Notes: generated by a model not told the origin, from the sequence alone. A stretch of 23,754 bases of DNA from an uncultured bacterium (GCA_905215725.1 CAJMRD010000029.1:1-23754), one strand, 5' to 3'; positions 13,625-21,106 are shown, counted from the first letter of the stretch. Program-made: numbers and translations.

Positions 13625-15187
13625 ATGCACCATTCGGATTCCGCGACCGTGACCACGGTCGATACGCTTGCCAAGCTTCTCGATGTGTGCGGCGAGCTGC
13701 GCGCATCAGAGCAGGTTGACGAGCGTGCCGTGACCGGCTGCTCGTTTGATTCGCGCGCGGTCTCGGCAGGTGACGTGTTCTTCTGCAAAGGTGCTGCCTT
13801 TAAGCCCGCGTTTTTGAGCATGGCGCTCGATGCGGGCGCCGTCGCATTTGTGTGCGAGGAGTCACTGGTCGAGTCTCTGGAGCCGCTGGCGCAGGAGGGC
13901 GGTGCTGCGATGCTGGTTGTTGATAGCGTTCGCACGGCCATGGCCCTGTTGCCGCCGGAGGTCTACGACCGTCCCGACCACGACGTCAAGATCGTGGGTA
14001 TCACCGGTACCAAGGGAAAGACCACGGCCGCTTTTATGCTCCAGTCGATTATCAAAGCGGCGGGCGAGTCCTGCGGCATGATCGGCTCGGTGAGTACCGA
14101 CGATGGCATCGAGTGCTACGAGAGCACCAATACTACGCCCGAGGCCCCCGAGGTCTGGCGCCATATCGCCAACTGCCGCACGTCCGGTCGCCAGTCCATG
14201 GTCATGGAGGTTTCGAGCCAGGCGCTCAAGTACCAACGCGTCGAGAATCTGCCGTTTGACGTGGCGTGCTTCCTCAACATCGGCCGCGACCACATCTCGC
14301 CGATCGAACACCCCACGTTTGAGGATTATTTTGAGAGCAAACTCAGGATCTTTGACCAGGCAAAGACCGCCGTGGTGAATCTGGGCACCGAAGAGGTCGA
14401 CCGTGTGCTGGAGGCAGCGTCGACGGCCGAGCGCTTGGTGACCGTTGGCGTCGAGCATCCCGAGGCAAGTCTGTGGGCGAGCGACGCACGCATGGTCGGC
14501 TTTAGCATCGAGTTCAACTTGCATGGCCTGTGTGCCGACGAGTCCGAGGCGGGGGAGAAGGTCCTGCTGGGCATCGCGGGCGACTTTAACGTGGAGAACG
14601 CGCTGGTCGCTATCGCCGCCGCGCGCGAGATCGGCATCGGTATCGAGGCTATCAAGAAGGGCCTCTCCAAACTGCGTGTGCCGGGCCGTATGGAGGTCGT
14701 GGAGTCGAAGGACGGCCGCGTGATCTGCGTCGTCGACTATGCGCACAACCAGCTTTCGTTCCGTTCGCTTTTCTCGTCGGTCAAGCGCGCGTTTCCCGCC
14801 AGCCCGGTCATCGCGGTGTTTGGCGCTGCCGGCGGCAAGGCGCAGGAGCGCCGCGAGCAGCTTCCGCGCGAGGCCGCACCGTATTCCGACCTGATGATTT
14901 TTGCCAATGAGGACCCGGCTCACGAGGACCCGATGAAGGTCTGTCGCGAGCTTGCCGAACATGTTCCCGACGATACGCCGAACAAGATCATCCTCGATCG
15001 CGAAGCTGCCGTGCATGCGGCGTTCAAGGCGGCGCGCGAGGAGTACGTCAACCCCGATGCTCCTACCATTGTCTTGCTGCTGGCAAAGGGTGACGAGGAG
15101 CTCATGCACGTGGGCGACGAGTTCGTGCCCATCGAGAGCGACCTTTCGTTGGCCAATCGCCTGATCGATGTTACCCAGTTTGACTAA
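13625..15187 (+). CDS. murE: UDP-MurNAc-tripeptide synthetase, Lys/Orn-type MurE
   Basis: A 520-residue Mur ligase that adds the third stem-peptide residue to UDP-MurNAc-L-Ala-D-Glu. The N-terminal domain holds FDSRAVSAGDVFF (41-53). The P-loop is GTKGKTT (128-134); TNTTPEAPE and MEVSSQALKYQR bind substrate; K239 in ESKLRIFD is the probable carbamylated lysine; DYAHN is at 371-375. Diaminopimelate-adding enzymes carry DNPR; here the equivalent is NEDPAHEDP (428-436), close to the DDPNNEDP and DNPANDDP types of lysine-adding Streptococcus and Staphylococcus enzymes. I infer a diamino acid other than meso-DAP (lysine or ornithine). The start at 13625 follows GAAAGGTGAAAG. Confidence 0.92.
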   Translation: MHHSDSATVTTVDTLAKLLDVCGELRASEQVDERAVTGCSFDSRAVSAGDVFFCKGAAFKPAFLSMALDAGAVAFVCEESLVESLEPLAQEGGAAMLVVDSVRTAMALLPPEVYDRPDHDVKIVGITGTKGKTTAAFMLQSIIKAAGESCGMIGSVSTDDGIECYESTNTTPEAPEVWRHIANCRTSGRQSMVMEVSSQALKYQRVENLPFDVACFLNIGRDHISPIEHPTFEDYFESKLRIFDQAKTAVVNLGTEEVDRVLEAASTAERLVTVGVEHPEASLWASDARMVGFSIEFNLHGLCADESEAGEKVLLGIAGDFNVENALVAIAAAREIGIGIEAIKKGLSKLRVPGRMEVVESKDGRVICVVDYAHNQLSFRSLFSSVKRAFPASPVIAVFGAAGGKAQERREQLPREAAPYSDLMIFANEDPAHEDPMKVCRELAEHVPDDTPNKIILDREAAVHAAFKAAREEYVNPDAPTIVLLLAKGDEELMHVGDEFVPIESDLSLANRLIDVTQFD

Positions 15188-15196
15188 TGAACCATG

Positions 15197-15229
15197 ATGG
15201 CGGCGGCGCCCTGAGTGCGCTGTCGCCAT
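15197..15229 (+). terminator. Strong hairpin after murE without a T-run
   Basis: A 13-bp stem with two G-U pairs (15197-15209 with 15217-15229) and loop CCTGAGT. There is no T-run, so it may be an RNA-stabilising or weak terminator structure. Confidence 0.5.
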
Positions 15230-15294
15230 AAGCGTGTTCCCTCAATCAAAACATGCCGTCCAAGTCCAAATCCTTCTACGTAAACGGAGTAACC

Positions 15295-16206
15295 ATGTCC
15301 CACAATACCCTGCCGACCGTTGCCGAGCTTTCGGGCGAGATGCGCGAGCGCTTGGCCAAGGTCAAGTACGTCTTTACCGACCTGGATGCCACGATGCTTG
15401 CACCCGGCTCGTGCGTGCTGCGCGACAACGACGGCAACCCCTCGACCAAACTCGTCGAGGCCGTCGTGGCGCTCGCTCGCGCTGGTATTCAGGTGGTTCC
15501 CACCTCGGGCCGCAACCGTACCATGATCCACGAGGACGCGCGCGTGCTCGGCCTCAACTCCTACATCGGCGAGATGGGCGGCCTGGTCATGTACGATCTC
15601 AAAGCCAACGATTGGGAGTATCTGACCGGCGACATGTCCTACGACCCCTCTTGCGGCCTCACGCCGCACCAGGTGATCGAGCAGACCGGCGTGTGCGAGA
15701 AGATCCTCGCCCGCTGGCCGCACAAGATCGAGTATCACAACGACATGTCGACCGGCTACAAATACCGCGAGGTCACCGTCGGCATGCGCGGCGATGTGCC
15801 CGACGATGAGGTTCAGGCCATCCTGGACGAGGCCGGCTGCGGTCTGATTTGGGCTTGCAACGGCCACCTGACTCACCTGTCCAAGCCGACGACGCTCGAG
15901 CTCGATCGCGTCGAGGACGGTCGCGCATTCAACATCAACCCCGCGGGCCTCAACAAAGGCGTCGCCATTGCGCGCTTCTGTGAGCACCTAGGGATCGAGC
16001 GCGAGGAGACGTTGGCGCTCGGCGACTCCGAGTCCGACTTCTACATGGCCGATCACGTGGGCACGTTCTGCCTAGTCGAGAATGGCCTGACGAGCGCCGG
16101 CGCGCCCGAGTTTCTGGCTGCTTGCGAGAACGCTTTCGTTACGCGCGGCAAAATTGTCGATGGTTGGGCGGCGACGGCAGAGCTGCTGGTCGCGGCGCGT
16201 TCGTAG
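15295..16206 (+). CDS. HAD-superfamily phosphatase (type IIB, Cof-like)
   Basis: A 303-residue haloacid-dehalogenase fold hydrolase. Motif I is FTDLDATML (D29 nucleophile, D31 acid/base), with Ala in place of the usual Gly before Thr. Motif II is PTSGRN, motif III the lysine in GLNKGVAIARF, and motif IV GDSESDF. The long insert between motifs II and III (about residues 85-215) is the C2 cap typical of sugar-phosphate or cofactor phosphatases, so the substrate is probably a phosphorylated metabolite. I start at 15295, where GGAG lies 5 bases upstream; an in-frame ATG at 15253 lacks a ribosome site. It sits between murE and murI. The specific substrate cannot be read. Confidence 0.87.
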   Translation: MSHNTLPTVAELSGEMRERLAKVKYVFTDLDATMLAPGSCVLRDNDGNPSTKLVEAVVALARAGIQVVPTSGRNRTMIHEDARVLGLNSYIGEMGGLVMYDLKANDWEYLTGDMSYDPSCGLTPHQVIEQTGVCEKILARWPHKIEYHNDMSTGYKYREVTVGMRGDVPDDEVQAILDEAGCGLIWACNGHLTHLSKPTTLELDRVEDGRAFNINPAGLNKGVAIARFCEHLGIEREETLALGDSESDFYMADHVGTFCLVENGLTSAGAPEFLAACENAFVTRGKIVDGWAATAELLVAARS

Positions 16207-16257
16207 CGCGGCGTCGCTGCACTTGGACATGTCTTTTCGAGAGAGACTGGTGAGGTA

Positions 16258-17142
16258 ATGTCCGATATCGAGAATCCGGCAGGCGACACGCGCCCGATTG
16301 GCGTGTTCGATTCTGGTTTGGGCGGTCTGACGGTTGCGCGCGCGATTGCGACGGCGCTGCCGCACGAGTCCGTCTACTACTTTGGCGACACCAAGCGCTG
16401 CCCCTACGGCACCCGCACCGAGGATGAAGTGCGCTCGTTTGCGTTGCAGGCGGGTCGTTGGCTTTCGAAGCACGACGTCAAGATTATGGTCATCGCCTGC
16501 AACACGGCGACCGCTGCGGCCTTGCGTCTGGCCCAGCAGGTGCTCGACGTTCCCGTGATCGGCGTGATCGCGCCGGGTGCCCGTGCGGCAATCAACAGCA
16601 CCCGCTCGCGTCGCGTGGGCGTGCTCGCCACCAACCTCACCATTCGCTCGGGCGCCTACACGCGCGCCATTCAGGATCTAGATGCCGGCGTCGATGTATA
16701 CGGCTGTCCTGCCTCGAGCTTTGTCGAGGTTGTCGAACACGAGCTTGCCTCGGGTGCACATCTGCAGGAACAGTGGCTTGAGAACGAGGATATCTTCGAT
16801 ACGCCTGCCGTGCGTGCGCTGGTGGGTGCCACGGTTGAGCCGCTGCGCGACCACGGTATCGATACCGTGGTGCTCGGCTGTACGCATTTTCCGCTGTTGG
16901 TGGGACCTATCCGCCATGCGCTGGGGCCTGGGGTGCGCGTCGTGAGTTCCGCCGAGGAGACCACACGCGAGCTGACCGATATCCTCACGCGCCGCGAGCA
17001 GCTGGCGGGCGACGCCGCCGAGCCGCAGCATCGTTTTGCCACGACGGCCGATAACATTGCCGAGTTTGCGGTGGCGGGCAGCTTTATCTTTGGTCAGCCG
17101 CTTAAGAGCATCGAACATATCGATATCGACGAACTGAAATAG
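16258..17142 (+). CDS. murI: Glutamate racemase
   Basis: A 294-residue cofactor-independent racemase supplying D-glutamate for the peptidoglycan stem. FDSGLGG (17-23), YFGDTKRCPYG (41-51), the first catalytic cysteine C81 in ACNTATA and the second C208 in LGCTHFPLL are all present. The last 30 residues extend slightly past the catalytic fold. It starts at the ATG at 16258 preceded by GGTGAGG. It heads the murI-rph-rdgB-dtd group; a murI-rph-rdgB order is common in Gram-positive genomes. Confidence 0.95.
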   Translation: MSDIENPAGDTRPIGVFDSGLGGLTVARAIATALPHESVYYFGDTKRCPYGTRTEDEVRSFALQAGRWLSKHDVKIMVIACNTATAAALRLAQQVLDVPVIGVIAPGARAAINSTRSRRVGVLATNLTIRSGAYTRAIQDLDAGVDVYGCPASSFVEVVEHELASGAHLQEQWLENEDIFDTPAVRALVGATVEPLRDHGIDTVVLGCTHFPLLVGPIRHALGPGVRVVSSAEETTRELTDILTRREQLAGDAAEPQHRFATTADNIAEFAVAGSFIFGQPLKSIEHIDIDELK

Positions 17143-17178
17143 ATGTAAGGCAGCCCCAAAGGCTTCGCCACATCTTTT
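17142..17178 (+). terminator. Possible attenuator between murI and rph
   Basis: GATGT (17142-17146) pairs with ACATC (17170-17174), and GGC pairs with GCC inside; TTTT follows at 17175-17178. The stem is interrupted by AA, so it is a weak structure that may reduce read-through into rph. Confidence 0.4.
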
Positions 17179-17195
17179 GCCGAAAGGATATTTCT

Positions 17196-17921
17196 ATGGA
17201 GTATATGCAGGTCAACCGCGCCAACGGCCGCGCCGCCGATGAGCTGCGCCCCATCAAGCTTACTCGCGGCGTCATGAAGCACGCCCACGGCTCGTGTTTG
17301 GCCGAGTTCGGTGACACGTGCGTGCTGTGCGCCGCCACTATCGAGGAGGGCGTGCCGGGCTGGCGAAAGGGAGCTAAGGCCGGCTGGGTGACCGCGGAAT
17401 ACGCCATGCTGCCGGCGTCGACCGGCAAGCGCTGCAAGCGCGAACACGCCAACCGCAAGGGTCGCTCCATGGAGATCGAGCGCCTCATTGGCCGCAGCCT
17501 GCGTACCGTCGTCAACATGAAGGCGCTCGGCGAGTACACCGTCACCGTCGACTGCGATGTGATTCAGGCCGATGGCGGCACGCGTACAGCGAGCATCACC
17601 GGCGCCTGGGTGGCGCTGCACGACGCCCTCGCCATGTGGGTCGAGGCGGGCAAGATCGAGCGCATCCCGCTTATCGGTCAGGTGGCTGCCATCTCCATGG
17701 GCGTTGTCGACGGCAATACGCTGCTTGACCTCGATTATTCCGAGGACAGCCATGCCGAGGTCGACATGAACCTCGTCGCCACCGACACCGGTGAGATGAT
17801 CGAGCTCCAGGGCACCGGCGAGCAGGCGCCCTTCGACCGCAAACGCCTCAACGCCCTGCTCGACCTGGGCGACAAAGGCATCGCCGAGCTCATCGAGCTC
17901 CAGCGCCAAGCCATCGCCTAA
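17196..17921 (+). CDS. rph: Ribonuclease PH
   Basis: A 241-residue phosphorolytic 3'-5' exoribonuclease that trims tRNA 3' ends using phosphate. Family segments include MKHAHGSCLAEFGDTCVL near the N-terminus, the RNA-binding basic run GKRCKREHANRKGR (about 72-85), and CDVIQADGGTRTASITGA (about 115-132) near the phosphate site. The length is normal and the C-terminus is not truncated. AAAGGA lies 8 bases before the ATG at 17196; a second ATG three codons in is possible. It may act on the tRNA genes in this window, though those encode their CCA. Confidence 0.95.
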   Translation: MEYMQVNRANGRAADELRPIKLTRGVMKHAHGSCLAEFGDTCVLCAATIEEGVPGWRKGAKAGWVTAEYAMLPASTGKRCKREHANRKGRSMEIERLIGRSLRTVVNMKALGEYTVTVDCDVIQADGGTRTASITGAWVALHDALAMWVEAGKIERIPLIGQVAAISMGVVDGNTLLDLDYSEDSHAEVDMNLVATDTGEMIELQGTGEQAPFDRKRLNALLDLGDKGIAELIELQRQAIA

Positions 17922-17959
17922 CCTGCCAAAAAGGGACAGGTTTATTTTGGCAGGTTTTA
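17919..17959 (+). terminator. Terminator-like palindrome after rph
   Basis: ACCTGCCAAAA (17921-17931) pairs with TTTTGGCAGGT (17945-17955), followed by TTTTA. It begins within the rph stop codon. The 11-bp perfect stem with A/T-rich loop end works as an intrinsic terminator; its regular form could also make it a dispersed repeat. Confidence 0.7.
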
Positions 17960-18063
17960 TCTGCTGAAATGCTGCGTTGAAAGGTCCGATTGCCTGAGAG
18001 GGGAGAGGTCAAGTGCCCAAACGCCCCTCACGCGGCATTGATATAGAGACAAGGAGGCCAGTC

Positions 18064-18705
18064 ATGGCACTTGAGAAGATTGACATCGACACCCTCGACC
18101 CGGCGGCGACCATCGTCGTGGCAACCGGAAACGCTCATAAGCTCACCGAGATCGAGGCCATTTTGGGCAAGGTTATGCCCGAGGTTCGCTTTGTGGCGCT
18201 CGGCCAGCTGGGCGATTTTGAGGACCCCGAGGAAAACGGCACGACGTTTTTGGAGAACGCCATCATCAAGGCACAGGCTGCGGTCGAGGAGACGGGCCTT
18301 ATGGCCATTGCCGACGATTCTGGCTTGGTCGTTGATGCCCTGGACGGCGAGCCTGGCGTGTATAGCGCGCGCTATGCGGGCGTGCACGGCGACGATGCCG
18401 CCAACAACGCCAAGCTTCTCGTTAACCTGGAAGGCGTGGCGGACGAGGATCGCACCGCGCGCTTTATGAGCGTCGTCGCGCTCATCGACACGGACGGTCT
18501 GGTTACCTATGGCGAGGGCGCCTGCGAGGGCGTTATTGCGCACGAGGGCCGCGGCGACCATGGTTTTGGCTATGACCCGCTGTTCCTGCCGGTCGACACG
18601 CCGGGCAAGACCATGGCCGAGCTGACGGCTGACGAGAAGAACGCCATCAGCCATCGTTTCCACGCGCTCGAGCATCTGTCCGCCAAGCTGACGGGCGAGG
18701 AGTAG
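18064..18705 (+). CDS. rdgB: XTP/dITP diphosphatase (Ham1/RdgB)
   Basis: A 213-residue nucleotide-pool sanitiser hydrolysing dITP, ITP and XTP to monophosphates. TGNAHK (21-26) binds the triphosphate; ADDSGLVVDAL (83-93) contains the catalytic acidic pair; SARYAG (101-106), FGYDPLF and SHRFHAL complete the pocket. I start at the ATG at 18064 behind AAGGAGG; an in-frame GTG at 18013 would add 17 unconserved residues and lacks a ribosome site. It ends 3 bases before dtd. Confidence 0.95.
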   Translation: MALEKIDIDTLDPAATIVVATGNAHKLTEIEAILGKVMPEVRFVALGQLGDFEDPEENGTTFLENAIIKAQAAVEETGLMAIADDSGLVVDALDGEPGVYSARYAGVHGDDAANNAKLLVNLEGVADEDRTARFMSVVALIDTDGLVTYGEGACEGVIAHEGRGDHGFGYDPLFLPVDTPGKTMAELTADEKNAISHRFHALEHLSAKLTGEE

Positions 18706-18708
18706 GTC

Positions 18709-19155
18709 ATGCGTGCGGTGGTGCAGCGCGTGCTCAACGCCGGCGTGACGGTCGACGGCGAGTGCGTGGGCCGCATTGGACGCGGCTACCTGGTGCTGCT
18801 GGGTGTGGGCCATGGCGATACGCGTGCCGAGGCCGACAAGCTGTGGGGCAAGCTCCGGGGCTTGCGCATTAACGAGGACGAGAACGGCAAGACCAACTTG
18901 GCGCTTGCCGATGTCGACGGCGAGGTGCTCGTGGTGTCGCAGTTCACGCTGTTCGCCGACTGCCGCCACGGTCGCCGCCCATCGTTTACGGATGCCGGCG
19001 CCCCCGATGTCGCCAACGAGCTCTACGAGTACTTCCTGACGCTTGTGCACGAGGACGTTGAGCATGTGGCGCACGGTATCTTTGGCGCCGACATGAAGGT
19101 CGACCTGGTCAACGACGGCCCATTCACCATCGTCTTGGACACCGACAACCTTTAG
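18709..19155 (+). CDS. dtd: D-aminoacyl-tRNA deacylase
   Basis: A 148-residue DTD that removes D-amino acids mischarged on tRNA. The two active-site motifs are SQFTLFAD (about 78-85) and NDGPFT (about 137-142, the NxGPxT cross-subunit loop with the Gly-Pro pair). It starts 3 bases after the rdgB stop, with GAGGAG inside that gene, so coupling is likely. Placement in one group with murI, which makes a D-amino acid, fits a protective role. Confidence 0.95.
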   Translation: MRAVVQRVLNAGVTVDGECVGRIGRGYLVLLGVGHGDTRAEADKLWGKLRGLRINEDENGKTNLALADVDGEVLVVSQFTLFADCRHGRRPSFTDAGAPDVANELYEYFLTLVHEDVEHVAHGIFGADMKVDLVNDGPFTIVLDTDNL

Positions 19156-19183
19156 GTTACGCGGTTTTACCAAACCGCGTAAC
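19156..19183. repeat. Palindromic repeat, copy 1 (after dtd)
   Basis: A perfect 12-bp inverted repeat, GTTACGCGGTTT (19156-19167) with AAACCGCGTAAC (19172-19183), loop TACC. It begins right after the dtd stop and has no T-run. A near-identical copy lies at 23672-23698, just after lysS. Confidence 0.85.
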
Positions 19184-19241
19184 AACTGGTCATGCGAGAT
19201 TGTCGTCTGGTACGTATTCGAGACCGGGCTTATTTAGCTAC

Positions 19242-19271
19242 TTGCGTATGGCCACAACAGGGTGCTATAGT
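19242..19271 (+). promoter_or_regulatory. veg promoter
   Basis: -35 TTGCGT (19242-19247), an 18-bp spacer, and -10 TATAGT (19266-19271) with extended TG (19263-19264). Confidence 0.8.
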
Positions 19272-19291
19272 ATTAGAGTTTTGTCTATCTT

Positions 19292-19311
19292 AGGGGTATT
19301 ATCCCCTTTTT
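19292..19311 (+). terminator. Possible leader attenuator before veg
   Basis: AGGGG (19292-19296) pairs with CCCCT (19303-19307), loop TATTAT, and the T-run extends to 19311. It lies about 15 bases after the expected transcript start and 28 bases before veg. The 5-bp stem is short, so it may only pause polymerase. Confidence 0.4.
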
Positions 19312-19338
19312 GAATTGCACCTTCTGGAGGCCCTGTTC

Positions 19339-19635
19339 ATGGAAGAGATGGAAGTCAATCACGTCGACGACATCCACGAGAAGCTGACCGATATGGTGGG
19401 CGATCGCGTCAAGGTTAAGGCCAACATGGGCCGTACCCGCGTCGTCGAGCGCATGGGCACCATCAAGAGCGTCCACCCGGCCGTCTTCATTGTCGAGGTC
19501 GACGAGCGTCGTGGCCGCAAGTCGCGTCAGTCCTACCAGTATATCGATGTGCTCACCGGTCAGGTCGAGCTGTTCGACCCCGAGAGCGGCGAGCACATCT
19601 TTACCCCGCTCGGCAATCAGCTCGAGGAGCATTAA
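19339..19635 (+). CDS. veg: Veg-family protein
   Basis: A 98-residue protein of the Veg family. The core VKANMGRTRVVERMGTI (about 26-42), then HPAVFIVEVDE and SYQYIDVLTGQVELF, follows B. subtilis Veg (86 residues) closely; the acidic C-terminal tail is slightly longer. In B. subtilis, Veg is a small abundant protein that stimulates biofilm formation and affects spore germination; its biochemical activity is unclear. The start at 19339 has GGAGG at 19326-19330; an upstream in-frame TTG is less likely. ispE follows 2 bases after its stop, and veg near ispE is a conserved order in Firmicutes. It has its own strong promoter. Confidence 0.9.
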   Translation: MEEMEVNHVDDIHEKLTDMVGDRVKVKANMGRTRVVERMGTIKSVHPAVFIVEVDERRGRKSRQSYQYIDVLTGQVELFDPESGEHIFTPLGNQLEEH

Positions 19636-19637
19636 CG

Positions 19638-20534
19638 GTGACCGATCGGTCCCTGACTCTTTCCGCGCCGGCAAAGATTAACCTCTACCTGGGGGTTCAT
19701 ACCGAGCGCGATGACCGCGGCTACCACAGGGTCGATTCCCTGATGGCGGCCGTCGGTCTTTCCGATACCGTGACGGTCACGCCGTCGCAGGTGCTGACCG
19801 TCCAGACGGTTCCAGCATCAGATTTTCCCATGCAAAAGAATACGGCGTATCGGGCTGCGGTTGCTATGGCCGAGCATTATGGTCGCGAGGCAAACATCTG
19901 CGTGACGATTGAGAAGCGCATTCCATTGTGCGCCGGCTTGGGCGGCCCCTCGACGGATGCGGCCGCGGTCATTGTCGCCTTGGCGGAGCTCTGGGGCATT
20001 GATCGCACCGACCCAGCGCTCGACGACATTGCGCGGGGCATTGGTGCTGACGTCCCGTTCTTTTTGCACGCGAGCCCTGCGTTCTACGTAGGCGGGGGAG
20101 ACGTGCTGGCAACTGAGTACTCCGTGCTGCCCGCGACGCCCGTCGTACTGGTTAAGCCGCGCGAGGCAAGCGTTTCGACAATTGAAGCCTATCGACGTTT
20201 TGACGAGGCCCCGGTGCCTGCGGACAAGCCCGGCGCGATAGCTTCTGCCTTGCGTGCTGGTGATGCCGAGACGGCATATGCGCTCATTCATAACAACCTA
20301 GGTGTCATTTCCGCACGGATGGAGCCGCAGATTCAAACGGTTCTCGATTGGCTGCGTAAACAGGACGGCACCGTTGCTGTAGATGTGTGCGGATCGGGCG
20401 CCTGTTCGTTTGCCATTTGCGACACCGCCGCCACGGCCGAAAGGCTTGCGGACGCTGCCCAGCAAAAAGGCTGGTGGGCCTGCGCGACTGAGCTTATTCC
20501 CAATACGGTTCAAATCGACGCTTCAAAGAAATAA
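19638..20534 (+). CDS. ispE: 4-diphosphocytidyl-2-C-methyl-D-erythritol kinase
   Basis: A 298-residue GHMP kinase of the MEP isoprenoid pathway, phosphorylating CDP-methylerythritol. SAPAKINLYL (9-18) holds K13; the ATP loop PLCAGLGGPSTDAAA (96-110) differs from the usual GLGGGSSDAAA by Pro and Thr; the catalytic base is probably D138 in GADVPFF; CGSGACSFAI is the third GHMP motif. It starts with GTG at 19638, with GAGGAG inside the end of veg. It implies use of the non-mevalonate route. No terminator is evident before tRNA-Pro. Confidence 0.95.
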   Translation: MTDRSLTLSAPAKINLYLGVHTERDDRGYHRVDSLMAAVGLSDTVTVTPSQVLTVQTVPASDFPMQKNTAYRAAVAMAEHYGREANICVTIEKRIPLCAGLGGPSTDAAAVIVALAELWGIDRTDPALDDIARGIGADVPFFLHASPAFYVGGGDVLATEYSVLPATPVVLVKPREASVSTIEAYRRFDEAPVPADKPGAIASALRAGDAETAYALIHNNLGVISARMEPQIQTVLDWLRKQDGTVAVDVCGSGACSFAICDTAATAERLADAAQQKGWWACATELIPNTVQIDASKK

Positions 20535-20569
20535 AAATTTCTCTAGCACGCGGCGAAAATCTTTGTTAC

Positions 20570-20575
20570 TATAGT
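20570..20575 (+). promoter_or_regulatory. tRNA-Pro -10 element
   Basis: TATAGT (20570-20575) 8 bases before the tRNA. No good -35 is found at normal spacing. Confidence 0.55.
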
Positions 20576-20583
20576 CGAGCTAA

Positions 20584-20660
20584 CGGGTTGTGGCTCAGTT
20601 TGGTAGAGCACTGCGTTCGGGACGCAGGGGTCGCTGGTTCAAATCCAGTCAACCCGACCA
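20584..20660 (+). tRNA. tRNA-Pro (anticodon CGG)
   Basis: Acceptor CGGGTTG/CAACCCG, D-arm GCTC/GAGC, anticodon arm CTGCG-TTCGGGA-CGCAG giving CGG, T-arm GCTGG-TTCAAAT-CCAGT, and an encoded CCA; 77 bases. All stems pair well. Confidence 0.96.
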
Positions 20661-20670
20661 GAGCATGAGG

Positions 20671-20699
20671 AGGGACCGCTTCTTGCGGTCCCTTTTTTT
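20671..20699 (+). terminator. tRNA-Pro terminator
   Basis: An 8-bp stem GGGACCGC/GCGGTCCC (20672-20679 with 20685-20692) is followed by seven T bases. Confidence 0.92.
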
Positions 20700-20707
20700 A
20701 GCTAGTG

Positions 20708-20736
20708 TTGTGATACCGCGATACCCGCGGTATACT
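20708..20736 (+). promoter_or_regulatory. tatA promoter with an internal palindrome
   Basis: -35 TTGTGA (20708-20713), a 17-bp spacer, and -10 TATACT (20731-20736). A perfect 8-bp inverted repeat, ATACCGCG (20713-20720) with CGCGGTAT (20726-20733), fills the spacer and overlaps the inner ends of both hexamers. That is a typical operator position for a dimeric regulator. Confidence 0.75.
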
Positions 20737-20772
20737 CATTCGAGCTTGTCTCGCTGTATTGTGGAGGTCTAC

Positions 20773-21048
20773 ATGTTTGGACTGAGGGCTCCTGAGCTCA
20801 TCATTATTCTCGTCGTTGTCCTGATTATCTTCGGGCCCAAGAACCTGCCGAAGCTCGGCAAGTCCCTCGGCTCTACCGTCAAGAATATCCGCGAGGGTAT
20901 GGAGGGCGACGATAAGGCCGAGACCAAGCAGGCCGAGGAGGTCGTGGTCGAGCAGTCCGAGGAGGACAAAGAGATCGCTGAGCTCGAGGCCAAGCTCGCT
21001 GCTGCCAAGAAGAAGCAGGCAGAGGACAGCGACGCGGACGCAGAGTAG
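20773..21048 (+). CDS. tatA: Sec-independent translocase subunit TatA
   Basis: A 91-residue TatA/E-family protein. A short N-terminal membrane helix (about 7-20) follows MFGLRAPE, then the hinge FGPKNLPKLGKSLG (20-33), an amphipathic helix, and a highly charged Lys/Glu tail (about 45-91). TatA oligomers form the passage for folded proteins with twin-arginine signals. The start at 20773 has GTGGAGG upstream; longer frames running back through the tRNA are not real. tatC is not in the window, so this is a lone tatA with its own promoter and terminator. TatB cannot be fully excluded, but length and hinge favour TatA. Confidence 0.9.
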   Translation: MFGLRAPELIIILVVVLIIFGPKNLPKLGKSLGSTVKNIREGMEGDDKAETKQAEEVVVEQSEEDKEIAELEAKLAAAKKKQAEDSDADAE

Positions 21049-21073
21049 TCCCATCCCTTTGGGGTGAGCACCT

Positions 21074-21106
21074 GACCGGCTTGCCCGCAGGCTAGCCGGT
21101 CTTTTT
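21074..21106 (+). terminator. tatA terminator
   Basis: An 8-bp stem GACCGGCT/AGCCGGTC (21074-21081 with 21094-21101) is followed by TTTTT. Confidence 0.88.

Noticed and set aside
18013..18063. GTG start adding 17 residues to rdgB
   Set aside because: No ribosome site; AAGGAGG precedes the ATG at 18064, where family conservation begins.
20590..20772. N-terminal extension of tatA through the tRNA-Pro gene
   Set aside because: It would translate the tRNA and its terminator; the TatA family starts at the ATG at 20773 behind a good ribosome site.
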